Below are positions 1 to 8,035 of a stretch of 64,000 nucleotides of DNA, piece by piece. The notes under the pieces are model-generated. The model searched no databases. It was given only the letters and a program-made list of their open reading frames with translations, and had not been told where the DNA came from. This stretch comes from Streptomyces clavifer (lineage in GTDB: Bacteria > Actinomycetota > Actinomycetes > Streptomycetales > Streptomycetaceae). Location of the stretch: contig BMWJ01000007.1 of the NCBI GenBank assembly GCA_014651175.1, positions 458,791 to 522,790 on the forward strand, read 5' to 3'. Numbering within the stretch: position 1 is the stretch's first letter; every line of letters begins with the position of its first letter. The position numbers were made by a program, and so were the translations under genes.

Positions 1-140
1 GGGGCAACCTGGCGTTCTTCTACCGCGACGGTGAGCATTCACCGGGCCTGGTCATCCTCGGCCGGCTCGACGACATCGGTGACACCGGACGCCTCGCCTC
101 GGCCGGCCGCGTCCGCGTCCGCGTCGAAAGCGTCTCCTGA
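1..140 (+). CDS. Cyclophilin-like fold protein, C-terminal part
   Basis: The frame beginning at base 3 reads 45 residues to a TGA at 138-140, opening with GNLAFFYRDGEHSPGLVILG. This G-N-L-A-x-F-Y-R-D followed by G-L-x-x-L-G-R is the usual C-terminal end of small bacterial cyclophilin-like fold proteins (about 120-150 residues). The start lies outside the window. The function of this family is not established; it shares the cyclophilin barrel but is not a proven prolyl isomerase. A strong palindrome 54 bases downstream would end its transcript. Confidence 0.6.
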   Translation, partial: GNLAFFYRDGEHSPGLVILGRLDDIGDTGRLASAGRVRVRVESVS

Positions 141-193
141 CCTTCCGCGTGCTGTCCGCGAGACTTTCGCCCGCACCACCCGCGTCCCCGTCA

Positions 194-219
194 CCGGCCG
201 GGCCCCGGGGCCCGGCCGG
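194..219. terminator. Perfect 26-base palindrome, probable bidirectional terminator
   Basis: Bases 194-219 form a perfect palindrome; each 13-base half is made only of G and C. It lies between the end of the cyclophilin-like gene (140) and the convergent stop of the ROK gene (423). No T-run follows, which is normal for Streptomyces terminators. The rest of 141-422 shows no gene that I can support. Confidence 0.5.
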
Positions 220-422
220 ATCCACCCCGGTCGGCGCGTTCTTCGCCGTCCTCACCCGCTGTCGCGCGCTGATCGCACCCGCTCTCCGCGGCACCCGCCG
301 GACTTCCCGCCTCCCGCCCCGCACATACGAGACACCGGCGGCGGGCGTGCGCCGGAGTTCGCCGCGGGGCCTCGGGGCAGCGCGGCGCAGGCCCATCGTG
401 GCGTCGAGCGACCGGGCGCCCC

Positions 423-1754
423 TCACCCGGCCGGGGTGCGGGCAGCCGGGGCGGGTGCGCGGCCGGGGCCCGGCGTGGTGTCCGGGCGGGGGGCCGGTGC
501 CGGCCGGGTACCGCCGCGGGCCAGGAAGTCGGAGAGGGGCAGGGTCGCCGCACCGACTGTGACCGCGTCCGGGCCCAGGTGTCCCATCGCGATCGTGGTG
601 CGGGCGATCGCGTGCCTCAGTGCGTACTCCTGGGCGTAGCGACGGATCTCCGGAAGCAGGTGCGGTCCGATCAGCAGACCTGCCCAGCCGCCGAGCAGGA
701 TGCGCTCGGGGAGGAAGAGGTTCACCAGATCGGCCAGGGCGGCGCCGAGGCACGCGGCGGTCTCGTCCATGATCGCCACCGCCACCGGGTCCGGCGCGGG
801 CCCTCCCGGGCCGGGGTAGGCGGCGGCCAGGAGCGCGGCGAGGGCGGTCTCGTCGTCGGCGTCCGGGGGCAGTGGGCCGCCCGCCTCGTGCCAGCGTTCA
901 CGCATGGCCTCCGCGCCCGCGTACGCCTCCAGACAGCCGATGGAGCCGCATCGGCAGCGGCGGCCCCGCAGCTGCACCGTCGTGTGACCCCATTCCAGGG
1001 CCGCGTTGGAGAGGTCCTCGTCGAGGACGTCGCCCCTGTTGACGCTCGCGCCGACTCCGGAACCGATGAGGGCGACGGCGGCGGATGCCGCGCCCCGGCC
1101 GCCGCCGAACCACATCTCGGCCTGCCCCAGCGTCTTGGCGCCGTTGTCGATGAAGAACGGAACCTCCGGCGGCACGTCCACGGCGGCGCGCAGCATCCGC
1201 TCGAAGGGGACGGCGCTCCAGCCGATGGTCTGGCCGTGCACGACCGCGCCGGGTTCGCCGGCGGTCCCCCGGCCGTCTCTCTCGATGATTCCGGGCACCC
1301 CGATCCCGATGCCGAGCAGCCCTGCGGGGTCCGCGCCCGCGTCGCGCAGGACGTCGGAGACCCCCGTACGCACATGGCTGACGATGCGCTCGACGTCGTA
1401 GCCGTGCTGCGCGAGCAGTCGGTCGGTGCGGGCCAGCTCCGTGAGCGCGAGGTCGAACAGCTCGACGCGGACCCTGGTCTCGCCGATGTCGATGCCCACG
1501 AACAGGCCGCCACCCGGGGCGACCCGCAGCAGGGTGCGCGGGCGTCCGCCGTCGGAGTCGACGATCCCCGCCTCCTCCAGGAGACCCTCGGCGGCCAGCT
1601 CGGCGACGACGTTGCTGATGGAACCCGAACTCAGCCCCGTCGCGGGGCCGAGCTCCTGACGGCTCAGCGGGCCGTCGAAATACAACCGTTGCAATACCCT
1701 CGCCCGATTGCCCCTTCGCAGGTCACGCACGGTCCGTCTGCTGCGCTCAGCCAT
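423..1754 (-). CDS. ROK family transcriptional repressor
   Basis: A 443-residue protein with an N-terminal winged helix-turn-helix (about residues 10-70, with LSRQELGPATGLSSGSISNV) followed by a ROK sugar-kinase-like domain: a phosphate-binding loop GIDIGETRVRVEL and the cysteine zinc motif RCRCGSIGC. The kinase-like domain senses a sugar in family members such as NagC, Mlc and XylR; whether it phosphorylates sugar here is unknown. ATG start is backed by AAGGGAG. The gene is divergent from a beta-glucoside uptake operon, and a 10-base inverted repeat lies in the operon promoter, so local repression of that operon is likely. The C-terminal 35 residues are Pro/Ala-rich and not part of the fold. 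Confidence 0.9.
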   Translation of the reverse strand: MAERSRRTVRDLRRGNRARVLQRLYFDGPLSRQELGPATGLSSGSISNVVAELAAEGLLEEAGIVDSDGGRPRTLLRVAPGGGLFVGIDIGETRVRVELFDLALTELARTDRLLAQHGYDVERIVSHVRTGVSDVLRDAGADPAGLLGIGIGVPGIIERDGRGTAGEPGAVVHGQTIGWSAVPFERMLRAAVDVPPEVPFFIDNGAKTLGQAEMWFGGGRGAASAAVALIGSGVGASVNRGDVLDEDLSNAALEWGHTTVQLRGRRCRCGSIGCLEAYAGAEAMRERWHEAGGPLPPDADDETALAALLAAAYPGPGGPAPDPVAVAIMDETAACLGAALADLVNLFLPERILLGGWAGLLIGPHLLPEIRRYAQEYALRHAIARTTIAMGHLGPDAVTVGAATLPLSDFLARGGTRPAPAPRPDTTPGPGRAPAPAARTPAG

Positions 1755-1795
1755 GTTGCTCCCTTCGTTCCGGAAACATACCCCGGCCCCAGCTC

Positions 1796-1824
1796 TTGAC
1801 GCACACTTCCTTCACCTCTTAAAT
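1796..1824 (+). promoter_or_regulatory. Promoter of the beta-glucoside operon
   Basis: TTGACG (1796-1801), a 17-base spacer and TTAAAT (1819-1824) give a good sigma-70-type (HrdB) promoter about 70 bases upstream of the binding-protein start. The left arm of the putative ROK operator sits inside the spacer. Confidence 0.6.
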
Positions 1825-1849
1825 CACGTCATAAATTAAGTGAAGGAAG
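1806..1849. promoter_or_regulatory. Inverted repeat, putative ROK operator
   Basis: CTTCCTTCAC (1806-1815) and GTGAAGGAAG (1840-1849) are perfect inverted arms separated by 24 bases. One arm lies in the promoter spacer and the other just downstream of the expected transcription start. The spacing, close to two helical turns between arms, suits a dimeric repressor. Assigning it to the neighbouring ROK protein is inference from position. Confidence 0.55.
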
Positions 1850-1896
1850 GCCGTTCGGACCCCGAACGCCGCCCTCCCGGAAAGGGGCCACCTTTC

Positions 1897-3213
1897 ATGC
1901 GTCACCTCAGAGCCGCAGCAGCCGTCACCCTCGCCATAGCCGTCGCCGCCGGAGTCACCGGGTGCGGCGGCGGTACGTCGTCCTCCGGCGGCGGCAGCAA
2001 CGAGTCACCGAAGACCCTGACGTACTGGGCGTCCAACCAGGGCCCGAGCATCGAGGCCGACAAGAAGATCCTCGCTCCCGAGCTGAAGAAGTTCGAGGAG
2101 GAGACCGGGATCAAGGTGAAGCTGGAGGTCGTCCCCTGGGCCGACCTGCTGAACCGGATCCTCGCCGCCACCACCTCCGGTCAGGGCCCGGACGTGCTGA
2201 ACATCGGCAACACCTGGTCGGCCTCGCTGCAGGCCACCGGCGCGCTGCTCCCCTGGGACGAGAAGAACTTCGAGTCGATCGGTGGCCGTGACCGCTTCGT
2301 CGACTCGGCCGTCGCCTCGGCCGGCAAGGAGGGCGAGCCGCCCGCCGCGGTACCGCTGTACTCGCTTGCGTACGCGCTGTACTACAACAAGGCGATGTTC
2401 GCCGAGGCCGGGATCACCGAGCCGCCCGCCACATGGGACCAGCTGGTCGCCGACGGCAAGAAGCTGTCGAAGGACGGCAAGTGGGGCCTGGGCGCCGAGG
2501 GCGCGAACCTCTCGAACAACATCCACCAGGTCTTCGTCCTCGGCAAGCAGCACGCCGCCGACTTCTTCGACGAGTCCGGCAAGGCCACCTTCACCTCCGA
2601 CGGTGCGGTCGCGGCCGTCAAGCAGTACGTCGACCTGATGGCCGAGGACAAGGTCATCGCACCGGGCAACGCGGAGTACGCCCAGAACCAGTCGCTCACG
2701 GACTTCGCGAAGGGCAGGACCGCGATGGTGCTGTGGCAGGCCGCCGCGTCGACCTTCGCCGCGCAGGGCATGAAGCCCGAGGACTGGGGGGTCGCCCCCG
2801 TGCCCGTGCGGTCGGGCACCCCCGGCACGGGCACGCACACCAACTCGATGGTCGCCGGAATCAACATGGCGGTGTTCAAGAACACCAAGAACATCGACGG
2901 CGCCAAGAAGTTCGTGAAGTTCATGACGAGCGACGCGGAGCAGAAGCTCCTCAACAAGACCTACGGCTCGATTCCGCCGGTCAAGGCGGCCCAGGCCGAC
3001 GCCGCGTTCGCCGCACCCGACCTGAAGGTCCTGCGCGACACGCTCTCCACCAGCGCGGCCCCGCTCCCCCAGGTCCCGAACGAGTCCCAGTTCGAGACGG
3101 CTGTGGGAACGGCGGTCAAGGAGTTGTGGGCCGAGGCCGCCGCGGGGAAGCCGATCACCACCGAGACCGTCAAGGCGCGCCTGGACAAGGCCCAGCAGAC
3201 GATGCAGCAGTGA
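1897..3213 (+). CDS. Sugar ABC transporter substrate-binding lipoprotein
   Basis: A 438-residue extracytoplasmic solute-binding protein of the carbohydrate class (family 1). The ATG at 1897 was chosen over an in-frame GTG at 1840 because it has a GGAAAGG ribosome site and directly starts a signal peptide (MRHLRAAAAVTLAIAV) ending in a lipobox before Cys24 (VTGC). The mature part shows the typical clamp sequence features (PDVLNIGNTW, YYNKAMFAEAGI, F-x-x-G-x-x-A-M). It should deliver an oligosaccharide, probably a beta-glucoside given the linked GH1 enzyme, to the two permeases downstream. Confidence 0.9.
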   Translation: MRHLRAAAAVTLAIAVAAGVTGCGGGTSSSGGGSNESPKTLTYWASNQGPSIEADKKILAPELKKFEEETGIKVKLEVVPWADLLNRILAATTSGQGPDVLNIGNTWSASLQATGALLPWDEKNFESIGGRDRFVDSAVASAGKEGEPPAAVPLYSLAYALYYNKAMFAEAGITEPPATWDQLVADGKKLSKDGKWGLGAEGANLSNNIHQVFVLGKQHAADFFDESGKATFTSDGAVAAVKQYVDLMAEDKVIAPGNAEYAQNQSLTDFAKGRTAMVLWQAAASTFAAQGMKPEDWGVAPVPVRSGTPGTGTHTNSMVAGINMAVFKNTKNIDGAKKFVKFMTSDAEQKLLNKTYGSIPPVKAAQADAAFAAPDLKVLRDTLSTSAAPLPQVPNESQFETAVGTAVKELWAEAAAGKPITTETVKARLDKAQQTMQQ

Positions 3214-3223
3214 GGCACTCTTC

Positions 3224-4231
3224 ATGACCGCCGTGACCACCGATCCCCGGGCCGCCGAGTCGGACAGGGAGAGGAGCACGGGCACCGGGGGTGCGCGCAG
3301 GAGACTGCCGCGCATCCCCGACCGGATCCGCCGCGGCGGACTGCCCTATCTCCTGCTGCTCCCCGCCGTACTGCTCGAACTCCTGATCCACCTCATCCCG
3401 ATGATCATCGGGATCGTGATGAGCTTCCGTCAGCTCACGCAGTTCTACATCAACAACTGGGGCGGGGCGCCCTGGACCGGCCTCGACAACTACAGCATCG
3501 CCGTCGACTTCAACGCCCCGATCGGCGAGGCGCTGCTCCACTCGTTCCTCGTCACCTGTGTCTTCACCTTCTTCGCCGTCGGCCTGTCCTGGCTGTTCGG
3601 CGTCGCCGCGGCGATCATGCTGCAGGAGAACTTCCGCGGCCGGGGCTTCCTGCGGGCGGTCTTCCTCGTCCCGTACGCCCTGCCGGTCTACGCGGCGGTC
3701 ATCACCTGGGCCTTCATGTTCCAGCGGGACAACGGGCTGGTGAACCACGTCCTCCATGACCAGCTCGGGCTGACCGACCAGCCGTCGTTCTGGCTGATCG
3801 GCGACAACAGCATCTACGCCCTGATCATCGTGTCGGTCTGGAAGGGCTGGCCGTTCGCCTTCCTCATGCTGATGGCCGCGCTGCAGAACATCCCGCGCGA
3901 GCTGTACGAGGCCGCCTCCATCGACGGCGCCGGTATCTGGCAGCAGATCCGCAGGATCACGCTGCCCTCACTCCGGCCCGTCAACCAGGTCCTGGTGCTC
4001 GTCCTGTTCCTCTGGACGTTCAACGACTTCAACACGCCGTACGTGCTGTTCGGCAAGTCGGCTCCGGAGAACGCCGACCTGATCTCGATCCACATCTACC
4101 AGTCGTCGTTCGTCACCTGGAACTTCGGCAGCGGCTCCGCGATGTCCGTCCTGCTGCTCCTCTTCCTGCTCGTCGTGACGGCCGTCTACCTGTTCCTCAC
4201 CTCACGCGGAAGGAGGGGCGCCGATGCCTAG
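3224..4231 (+). CDS. Sugar ABC transporter permease (MalF/CebF type)
   Basis: A 335-residue inner-membrane permease with about six membrane segments after a charged 35-residue N terminus. The cytoplasmic EAA loop that docks on the ATPase is present (EAASIDGAGIWQQIRRITLP). It starts 10 bases after the binding-protein stop and overlaps the next permease by 8 bases. No ATPase is encoded in the operon; in Streptomyces such importers commonly share the multi-use ATPase MsiK, so that is expected here but not shown. Confidence 0.9.
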   Translation: MTAVTTDPRAAESDRERSTGTGGARRRLPRIPDRIRRGGLPYLLLLPAVLLELLIHLIPMIIGIVMSFRQLTQFYINNWGGAPWTGLDNYSIAVDFNAPIGEALLHSFLVTCVFTFFAVGLSWLFGVAAAIMLQENFRGRGFLRAVFLVPYALPVYAAVITWAFMFQRDNGLVNHVLHDQLGLTDQPSFWLIGDNSIYALIIVSVWKGWPFAFLMLMAALQNIPRELYEAASIDGAGIWQQIRRITLPSLRPVNQVLVLVLFLWTFNDFNTPYVLFGKSAPENADLISIHIYQSSFVTWNFGSGSAMSVLLLLFLLVVTAVYLFLTSRGRRGADA

Positions 4232-5087
4232 CCCCGCCCGGTCCCCCATGGCCGCGCCGCAGTCCTTCCTCTGGACCCGCCGCGTCGTCCTGACCCTGCT
4301 CGCCGGCTTCGTCCTGCTGCCCGTGTACGTCATGATCAGCAGTTCGCTGAAGCCGCTCCAGGACGTGTCGGGGAAGTTCCAGTGGGTCCCGACCAGGCTG
4401 ACCGTCCAGCCGTACTTCGACATCTGGGAGACCGTCCCGCTCGCCGAGTACTTCGTGAACTCGCTGATCGTGGCGGGTTCCGCGACGGTCCTCTCGGTGG
4501 TCATCGCGGTGTTCTCGGCCTATGCCGTGAGCCGCTACAGCTTCCGCGGCAAGCGGGTCTTCACCGTCACGGTGCTCTCCACACAGATGTTCCCGGGGAT
4601 CCTCTTCCTGCTCCCGCTGTTCCTGATCTTCGTCAACATCGGCAACAGCACCGGCCTCGCCCTGTACGGCTCGCGCGGCGGGCTCATCCTCACGTACCTG
4701 ACGTTCTCCCTCCCCTTCTCCATCTGGATGCTGATCGGCTACTTCGACTCCATCCCGAAGGACCTGGACGAGGCCGCCATGGTGGACGGCTGCGGCCCGA
4801 TCAGGGCCCTGTTCCGGGTCGTCGTGCCGGCCGCGGTCCCGGGGATCGTCGCCGTGTCCGTGTACGCGTTCATGACGGCCTGGGGCGAGGTGCTCTTCGC
4901 CTCCGTGATGACCAACGACGCCACCCGCACCCTGGCCGTGGGGCTCCAGGGATACGCCACCCAGAACGACGTGTACTGGAACCAGGTCATGGCCGCCTCG
5001 CTCGTCGTCAGCGTGCCCGTCGTCGCGGGATTCCTCCTCCTGCAGCGCTACCTGGTCGCCGGGCTCACCGCGGGGGCCGTCAAGTGA
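4224..5087 (+). CDS. Sugar ABC transporter permease (MalG/CebG type)
   Basis: A 287-residue permease, the second half of the importer channel. Membrane segments include [17 protein letters not shown] and [16 protein letters not shown]; the EAA loop reads [20 protein letters not shown]. The start overlaps the upstream permease, and AAGGAGG precedes it. The stop overlaps a possible GTG at 5084, but the downstream glucosidase more likely starts at 5108. Confidence 0.9.
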   Translation: MPSPARSPMAAPQSFLWTRRVVLTLLAGFVLLPVYVMISSSLKPLQDVSGKFQWVPTRLTVQPYFDIWETVPLAEYFVNSLIVAGSATVLSVVIAVFSAYAVSRYSFRGKRVFTVTVLSTQMFPGILFLLPLFLIFVNIGNSTGLALYGSRGGLILTYLTFSLPFSIWMLIGYFDSIPKDLDEAAMVDGCGPIRALFRVVVPAAVPGIVAVSVYAFMTAWGEVLFASVMTNDATRTLAVGLQGYATQNDVYWNQVMAASLVVSVPVVAGFLLLQRYLVAGLTAGAVK

Positions 5088-5107
5088 CCGACAAGGAAAG
5101 GCAGTCA

Positions 5108-6466
5108 GTGAACGACCTCAACGCCCTCCCGGCCGATTTCACCTGGGGGGTCGCCACGGCGGCGTACCAGATCGAGGGAGCCGTGACCGAGGACGGCCGC
5201 TCCCCCTCGATCTGGGACACGTTCTCGCACACCCCCGGCACCGTGGACAACGGCGACACCGGCGACGTGGCCTGCGACCACTACCACCGGGTCCCCGAGG
5301 ACATCGGCCTGATCGGGCAACTGGGCGCGGACGCCTACCGCTTCTCGGTCGCCTGGCCGCGGATCGTGCCGGGCGGCGACGGCCCCGTGAACAAGGCGGG
5401 CCTCGACTTCTACGACCGGCTCGTGGACGGCCTCCTGGACGCCGGGATCACCCCGTTCGCGACGCTCTACCACTGGGACCTGCCGCAGGCGCTCCAGGAC
5501 CGCGGCGGCTGGACCGTGCGGGAGACCGCCGAGCACTTCGCGGCGTACGCCTCCGTCGTCGTCGAGCGTCTCGGCGACCGGGTGAAGGACTGGGCCACCC
5601 TCAACGAGCCGCTCTGCTCCGCGTGGATCGGCCACCTGGAAGGGAGGATGGCACCGGGTCTGACGGACCTCACGGCCGCCGTCCGTGCCTCGTACCACCT
5701 CCACCTCGGCCACGGTCTGGCGGTGCGGGCCATCCGGGCCCAGTCCCCGGACGCCCGTGTCGGCATCGTCAACAACCTCAGCCCGATCGAGCCGGCGAGC
5801 GCCAGCGACGCCGACCGCGCGGCCGCGGTCCGTGCCGACGGACATGTCAACCGCTGGTGGCTGAACCCGATCCACGGCCGCGGGTACCCGCAGGACATGG
5901 TCGACCTGTACGGGGTCGAACTGCCTGTACGCACCGGCGACATGGAGGCCATCGCGGCTCCGCTCGACTGGCTCGGGCTGAACTACTACTTCCGGCAGGT
6001 CGTCACCGCGGACCCGCACGGACCCGTCCCGCACGCCAAGCAGGTGTACCTGCCCGGCGTCCGGCGCACCCACATGGACTGGGAGGTCCACTCGGACGGC
6101 ATGGAGCAACTGCTGCTGCGCCTCACGGAGGAGTACGGCGCCCGGCGGATCTACGTCACCGAGAACGGCTCCGCCTACCAGGACGTCGTCCGGGACGACG
6201 GTTCGGTGCACGACCCGGAGCGCACGCGGTACCTGGAGGAGCACCTGGCCGCCTGTGCCCGCGCGGTCCGCGGGGGCGCGCCGCTGGCGGGCTACTTCGC
6301 CTGGTCGCTGCTGGACAACTTCGAGTGGGCGTACGGCTACGACAAGCGCTTCGGCCTGGTGCACGTCGACTACGCAACCCAGCGCCGGACCATCAAGAGC
6401 AGCGGCCGGCGCTACGCGGAACTGATCCGTGAGACCTCGGGCGGCAGGCCCCGCAAGGCGGCCTGA
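5108..6466 (+). CDS. GH1 family beta-glucosidase
   Basis: A 452-residue glycoside hydrolase family 1 enzyme that cleaves terminal beta-glucosyl units from imported sugars such as cellobiose. Seen directly: N-terminal [14 protein letters not shown], the acid/base glutamate in ATLNEP, and the nucleophile in YVTENG, with the aglycone-site sequence [14 protein letters not shown] near the end. There is no signal peptide, so the enzyme is intracellular, matching an importer-plus-hydrolase operon. GTG 5108 was chosen because AGGAAAGG precedes it at good distance; GTG 5084 would add eight residues. Last gene of the operon. Confidence 0.93.
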   Translation: MNDLNALPADFTWGVATAAYQIEGAVTEDGRSPSIWDTFSHTPGTVDNGDTGDVACDHYHRVPEDIGLIGQLGADAYRFSVAWPRIVPGGDGPVNKAGLDFYDRLVDGLLDAGITPFATLYHWDLPQALQDRGGWTVRETAEHFAAYASVVVERLGDRVKDWATLNEPLCSAWIGHLEGRMAPGLTDLTAAVRASYHLHLGHGLAVRAIRAQSPDARVGIVNNLSPIEPASASDADRAAAVRADGHVNRWWLNPIHGRGYPQDMVDLYGVELPVRTGDMEAIAAPLDWLGLNYYFRQVVTADPHGPVPHAKQVYLPGVRRTHMDWEVHSDGMEQLLLRLTEEYGARRIYVTENGSAYQDVVRDDGSVHDPERTRYLEEHLAACARAVRGGAPLAGYFAWSLLDNFEWAYGYDKRFGLVHVDYATQRRTIKSSGRRYAELIRETSGGRPRKAA

Positions 6467-6492
6467 GCCCCTCCCCCGGGCGACGGCCCGAA

Positions 6493-6530
6493 CCCCCGGC
6501 GCGGCATCCCCACATGTCGGCGTCCGGGGG
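6493..6530 (+). terminator. Imperfect stem-loop after the glucosidase gene
   Basis: CCCCCGG (6493-6499) pairs with CCGGGGG (6524-6530), and inner GC pairs extend the stem with a one-base bulge. It lies 27 bases beyond the glucosidase stop and is a plausible operon terminator. Confidence 0.4.
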
Positions 6531-6597
6531 CGCCTGCCGTCGCACGTCCCCTCCGCATTGATCAGGAGGGGAGGGCCCCGGCACATATGCTCACCGT

Positions 6598-6975
6598 ATG
6601 GAGCAGAGCGAAGTCCTCAAGCGAGTGATCGGCATCCTCACGGAGGCGAGCGAGATGCAGCGCCAGGCCGTGGAGGACGACGGGGGCGCCGCGGAGGCGG
6701 ACGGCAGCATCGTGACGAGTCTGCTCAATGAAACGATGCCCCACATCGCCATTCCCGGTGACGCGACCGTCGAGGAGATGGCCGCGCTCGTGGGCCGGGA
6801 GGTCGGCGGCGCCGTCGAACAACTGGTCGGTGCGTTCACCCTGGCCTTCATCGCACTCGCGCAGATCCACGACTCCGGGCAGCAGGACGTGACCTCCTCC
6901 GACGTGCTCCAGGACCTGGCGCTGCGCGCCGAGGAGCTGAGCGCCGACGACGACGGCCCCGAGGACTCGCTCTAG
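6598..6975 (+). CDS. Small acidic protein of unknown function
   Basis: A 125-residue acidic protein that I do not recognise as a named family. It is mainly helical by eye (MEQSEVLKRVIGILTEASEM; a second long helix around residues 60-90) with no membrane segment or signal. It stands alone between the glucosidase operon and a zinc-finger gene. No clear ribosome site precedes the ATG; an AT-rich element (ATATGCT) six bases upstream could be the -10 of a leaderless transcript, a common arrangement in Streptomyces. Confidence 0.6.
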   Translation: MEQSEVLKRVIGILTEASEMQRQAVEDDGGAAEADGSIVTSLLNETMPHIAIPGDATVEEMAALVGREVGGAVEQLVGAFTLAFIALAQIHDSGQQDVTSSDVLQDLALRAEELSADDDGPEDSL

Positions 6976-7479
6976 GGTCGGTGCGCAACGGGGCGCACGA
7001 GCCCGGTCCACATCGCACGGGGCCCCCGGCGGCCGTGGGCCGCGCGGGCGGTGTGGAGCGCTCACCCGGCCCCGCGTGGTCGCGCGCCCGACGGGCACGA
7101 GCGGCGCGACAGCGTTGCGATTGAGGTGGACGGGCGGCGCGCCGGTGTCGCGGACACGCGTGTCCCCGTGGCAGTCCGGCGTGGGACGTCCCGCGCATCG
7201 CACCGGCGTCCTTGCGGCCGCTGTCCGGATGGACGGGAGCCCTGCCCCTGTCCGGATGGACGGGTCCCTGCCGGAACGACGGGGCCGTGCCGGCCAACGG
7301 TTGACAGGCGGCTGCCCGGTGGGAAGGTGGAGGAGGTGCCGCTGCCCGTACGGGCCCCCGGTGGACGCCGGCGCGGAGGGCCGCGGGTCGATGCGGGAAC
7401 TCCGGCGGCGGCTGCCGGACCGACGCGGCCCCGGGCGGATCCCCTCGGGGGCCATGACCGACTCGAAGGAGGGTGCACC
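6976..7479. other. 504-base gap with a 17-base direct repeat
   Basis: No convincing gene. The open frames here are ordinary for high-GC DNA. A 17-base sequence, CTGTCCGGATGGACGGG, occurs at 7221-7237 and again at 7248-7264. TTGACA at 7301-7306 could be a -35 box for the zinc-finger gene, but the -10 region is not clear. Confidence 0.4.
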
Positions 7480-7779
7480 ATGACGGGCGAGCCCATCTGC
7501 GGCCACCTCGACCAGGTGCGGAGCGTCACCCCGGACAGTGCGGACTCCTGCCCGGAATGCGTCGCACGGGGAGACACCTGGGTACATCTGCGGCAATGCC
7601 AGACCTGCGGACACATCGGCTGCTGCGACTCCTCCCTGAACCAGCACGCGACCGCTCACCACACCTCGACCGGCCACCCGCTCATCCGCTCCTACGAGCC
7701 GGGTGAGACGTGGTGGTGGTGCTTCGAGGACAAGGTCTCCTTCGAGATCGAGGGGACGCAGCCCGCCCGGAATCCCTGA
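7480..7779 (+). CDS. UBP-type zinc finger protein
   Basis: A 99-residue protein consisting almost wholly of a ZnF-UBP domain: CGHLDQ, CPECVARGDTWVHLRQCQTC, GHIGCCDSS, HATAHHTSTGHPL and the final WWWCFEDK give the Cys/His ligands in order. In eukaryotes this domain binds the C terminus of ubiquitin; in actinobacteria its partner is unknown. ATG at 7480 follows GAAGGAGGG at good spacing; the longer upstream frame has no such site and no family features. Often a stand-alone gene in Streptomyces. Confidence 0.85.
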   Translation: MTGEPICGHLDQVRSVTPDSADSCPECVARGDTWVHLRQCQTCGHIGCCDSSLNQHATAHHTSTGHPLIRSYEPGETWWWCFEDKVSFEIEGTQPARNP

Positions 7780-7942
7780 ATGTGACGGCGTGGCCCTCGC
7801 TGAGCGGGAGCGCCGCTCAGCCGTCGCTCACACGTGCGGTGCGGCACTGCGCCGTGCGGTGCGGTGCAACAGGCGAAGTGGAGCCGGTATGCCCCGTCCC
7901 TGCGGGGTGCCCGGGCAGGAGAGCGACGTACACGACGAGAGG

Positions 7943-7981
7943 GTCCGCGGCGGACCATGGTTTCCCTGGTCCGCCGCGGAC
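7943..7981. terminator. Strong bidirectional terminator
   Basis: GTCCGCGGCGGACCA (7943-7957) and its exact reverse complement (7967-7981) form a 15-base-pair stem with a 9-base loop. It lies between the convergent zinc-finger gene (ends 7779) and glycoside hydrolase gene (ends 8036). Confidence 0.8.
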
Positions 7982-8035
7982 TTCCCGTCGCACCGACAGC
8001 GGGGAGCGGGACTGCGCGGCGGGTCCTGCGAGCGG

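Noticed and set aside
579-1799. Long plus-strand open frame opposite the ROK gene
   Set aside because: The minus strand encodes a clear ROK repressor with ribosome site and motifs; the plus reading has none.
1806-1849. CebR operator for the beta-glucoside operon
   Set aside because: No TGGGAGCGCTCCCA sequence is present in the intergenic region; the inverted repeat is of a different kind.
5084-5107. GTG 5084 as start of the beta-glucosidase
   Set aside because: Possible through GTGA overlap, but GTG 5108 has a much better ribosome site and family members start near it.
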